Assembly (NCBI GenBank): GCA_030407085.1
Contig: CM059587.1
Location: 29,981,001-30,045,000, forward strand
Origin: Trichopria drosophilae
Lineage: Eukaryota; Arthropoda; Insecta; Hymenoptera; Diapriidae
Reading direction: 5' to 3'
DNA: 64,000 nucleotides
Below the pieces are notes generated by a model. The model had not been told where the DNA came from, ran no database searches, and saw only the letters and a list, made by a program, of their open reading frames with translations. A program made the position numbers and the translations under genes. Shown one piece after another: positions 62,341 to 64,000 of this stretch (position 1 is its first letter; each line of letters begins with the position of its first letter).

Positions 62341-62716
62341 GGGATTGACTCGAGTATGCAATTTGTCCATCTCTATGACAGGAAAGCGACCGAGTTTATG
62401 GCCGAACAGAAGTCTGGAAAAGGCTTTCCCTTGTAAATTCACCTACCTCGAACAGCCATTTGACCCTGACCGTTTTCTCCAACTTGTTGCTCTGCACCCT
62501 TCAAGTTTTTGTGTGCGCTTCATCAGTGCCCAAAAATCACGAGGACTTTCGGGGCCTCATCGCCATCTCGAGTTTTCCCCTCGGCGCTTTGTGTCCCGGC
62601 GTGGGTACCTTTCAAGATGCACGATGGGAAACACAATTTATGCCTTCCTGAAAAGATACAGCGACTGGAGAAAGATTTATTGTGAGTCTTTTTTAGGGCT
62701 TAAATTTTCGGATTAA
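62341..62716. promoter_or_regulatory. GC-richer block with two overlapping + frames
   Basis: Frames 62345-62716 and 62460-62651 overlap. The second, 'NHEDFRGLIAISSFPLGALC', follows a possible acceptor near 62527 (GCGCTTCATCAG). I do not recognise either. Could be a conserved non-coding element or an exon; evidence is composition only. Confidence 0.25.
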
Positions 62717-64000
62717 GTTCGATCGGGGACTACTTTTTCTAAGTTGAAAATTAATACCAATTTTTTAAACTTAAAAAAATTACTTTCGGGTAATTTCAAA
62801 GTACGATTCCAAAAATAGAAATTTTTTGTAATATTGTACTTTATGGCCATCGGATGGCCTCTAGGATTTATAAGAATTATAACTTTGCCACGAAAACTCG
62901 GGTTTTGAACATTTTCCACGGTTTATCTAACGAGGCAAATTTGCACTTCTTATATGAGAACGGTCAAGAATGCCGTTGAAAACAAATTTTCCTTTGTGAG
63001 CGATTGAGAAAAAAAACCTAGGTGTGACTTGTCACTTCTGCGAAATAATATTCGAAAGGAGTGAGCCATAATTCCGTAATAAAGTTACGTATTGAATTAA
63101 ACGATTAAAAGACGGGTTTTTATCAAAAAGTTAATTTACGCTGAAAACAAGTCATCGAAACTTTCAATTTAAACGCGTTTACATTCTATGTTTGTACTAA
63201 CGAACGGAGAAAATATTTACTCACCTAGAAATCGACCTTTATTGATTAAAAACGTATCGGGCTATATAAAATTGAAAAACGCTGTTGTAACAAAGGTCTT
63301 AGTATATTAAAAAATGACGAGGGATGGCTTAGTTCACTTCTTTATCGAAAAAAGATCTGATATTCCTTCAAGGAACGTCAATACGCAAGTATGTTTCATC
63401 TTATTTTCTTTCTAGAAATTTTATTTTTTGTTTAAACCAGAAAAGAAATAGCTAGTTTATTGAGAGGCAAAGAAAGAAAACCATAATTAATCTACTTTTA
63501 TATGCGTAATTTGAGTTTCCATTTATTATTCCTTATGTATCGTATAGTAATCCATTTCACTAACGGGCGCGGAGCAGTGGAGGCAGCAGTGTAATTCGTA
63601 ACTGCGACTAGCGGCAGCAGGAATAACTACATCAAATATGTACACTGTTTTTTTAGTTTTTCCTTTGTTTATTACTTAGTAATAGCACATTTTACTACTC
63701 CTTTTTCCATAATACTTGCAAGGTCAGACAAAAAATGGATGATAAAATTTCCCATAATATTTCTTTCTGTGTACTGTTGCCATGCGTCATGTGTTTTTTG
63801 AAATCGTAACCAAAAGGCAATTCGTAAAATAATCATATATTAATTATATAGTTTTATAACCCGACGTCCGATGAATAAGAAAAAAAATACAAACTGGTGA
63901 CACTCTAGATAAAGACTATAAAAACTCCCCGTAAATTCCTCGATTTTCCGCCGATTCAGAACTTCTCTGTAAACGATTATGTGAAATGATTTCATTATCG
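62717..64000. other. AT-rich stretch to the right edge
   Basis: No exon of the receptor or other gene seen. Motifs such as TTCAAGGAACG near 63370 do not amount to a feature. Confidence 0.4.

Overview
The window looks like nuclear DNA of an insect. It is AT-rich, gene-poor and full of degenerate mobile elements, with a few CpG-rich islands. There is no bacterial or viral gene organisation, and almost every open frame is a chance frame in non-coding DNA. Hymenoptera is a reasonable guess, based on the look of the repeats, a short TTAGG run and the receptor sequence, but this is inference.

The only host gene I can support is on the + strand in the middle. A first coding exon (35113-35572) and an Ig-like exon (38158-38457) join in phase across a 2.6 kb intron. 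They encode the signal peptide and first extracellular domain of a class I cytokine receptor that I read as Domeless, the insect JAK/STAT receptor. The downstream domains (cytokine-binding module, fibronectin III repeats, transmembrane segment and tail) are not in the window, so the next intron probably runs from 38458 past the right edge (more than 25 kb). An acceptor just before the first coding exon means the 5' UTR starts further upstream. The best candidates are a CpG-rich exon ending at a strong donor at 16859 and a second one ending near 23078.

Regions: 1-16.1 kb is repeats (TTAA-flanked palindromes, a Penelope-like retroelement remnant with a hammerhead-ribozyme-like motif, several foldbacks). 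16.4-17.4 kb is a CpG-rich promoter-like island. 18-31 kb is more foldbacks, including the second copy of a 1.3 kb piggyBac-like palindrome and a 0.7 kb perfect-ended hairpin. 32-33.5 kb has a 5'-truncated LINE. 35-38.5 kb carries the receptor exons. 38.5-64 kb is presumed intron, with palindromic TTAA elements and isolated GC-rich patches that may be regulatory.

The most unusual theme is the repeat ecology. At least seven different long palindromic elements end at TTAA, most with CCC next to it. Several carry a 121-123 bp module, often as tandem pairs, that contains the motif ATGGCGG. No CRISPR array, operon, rRNA or convincing tRNA gene was seen.
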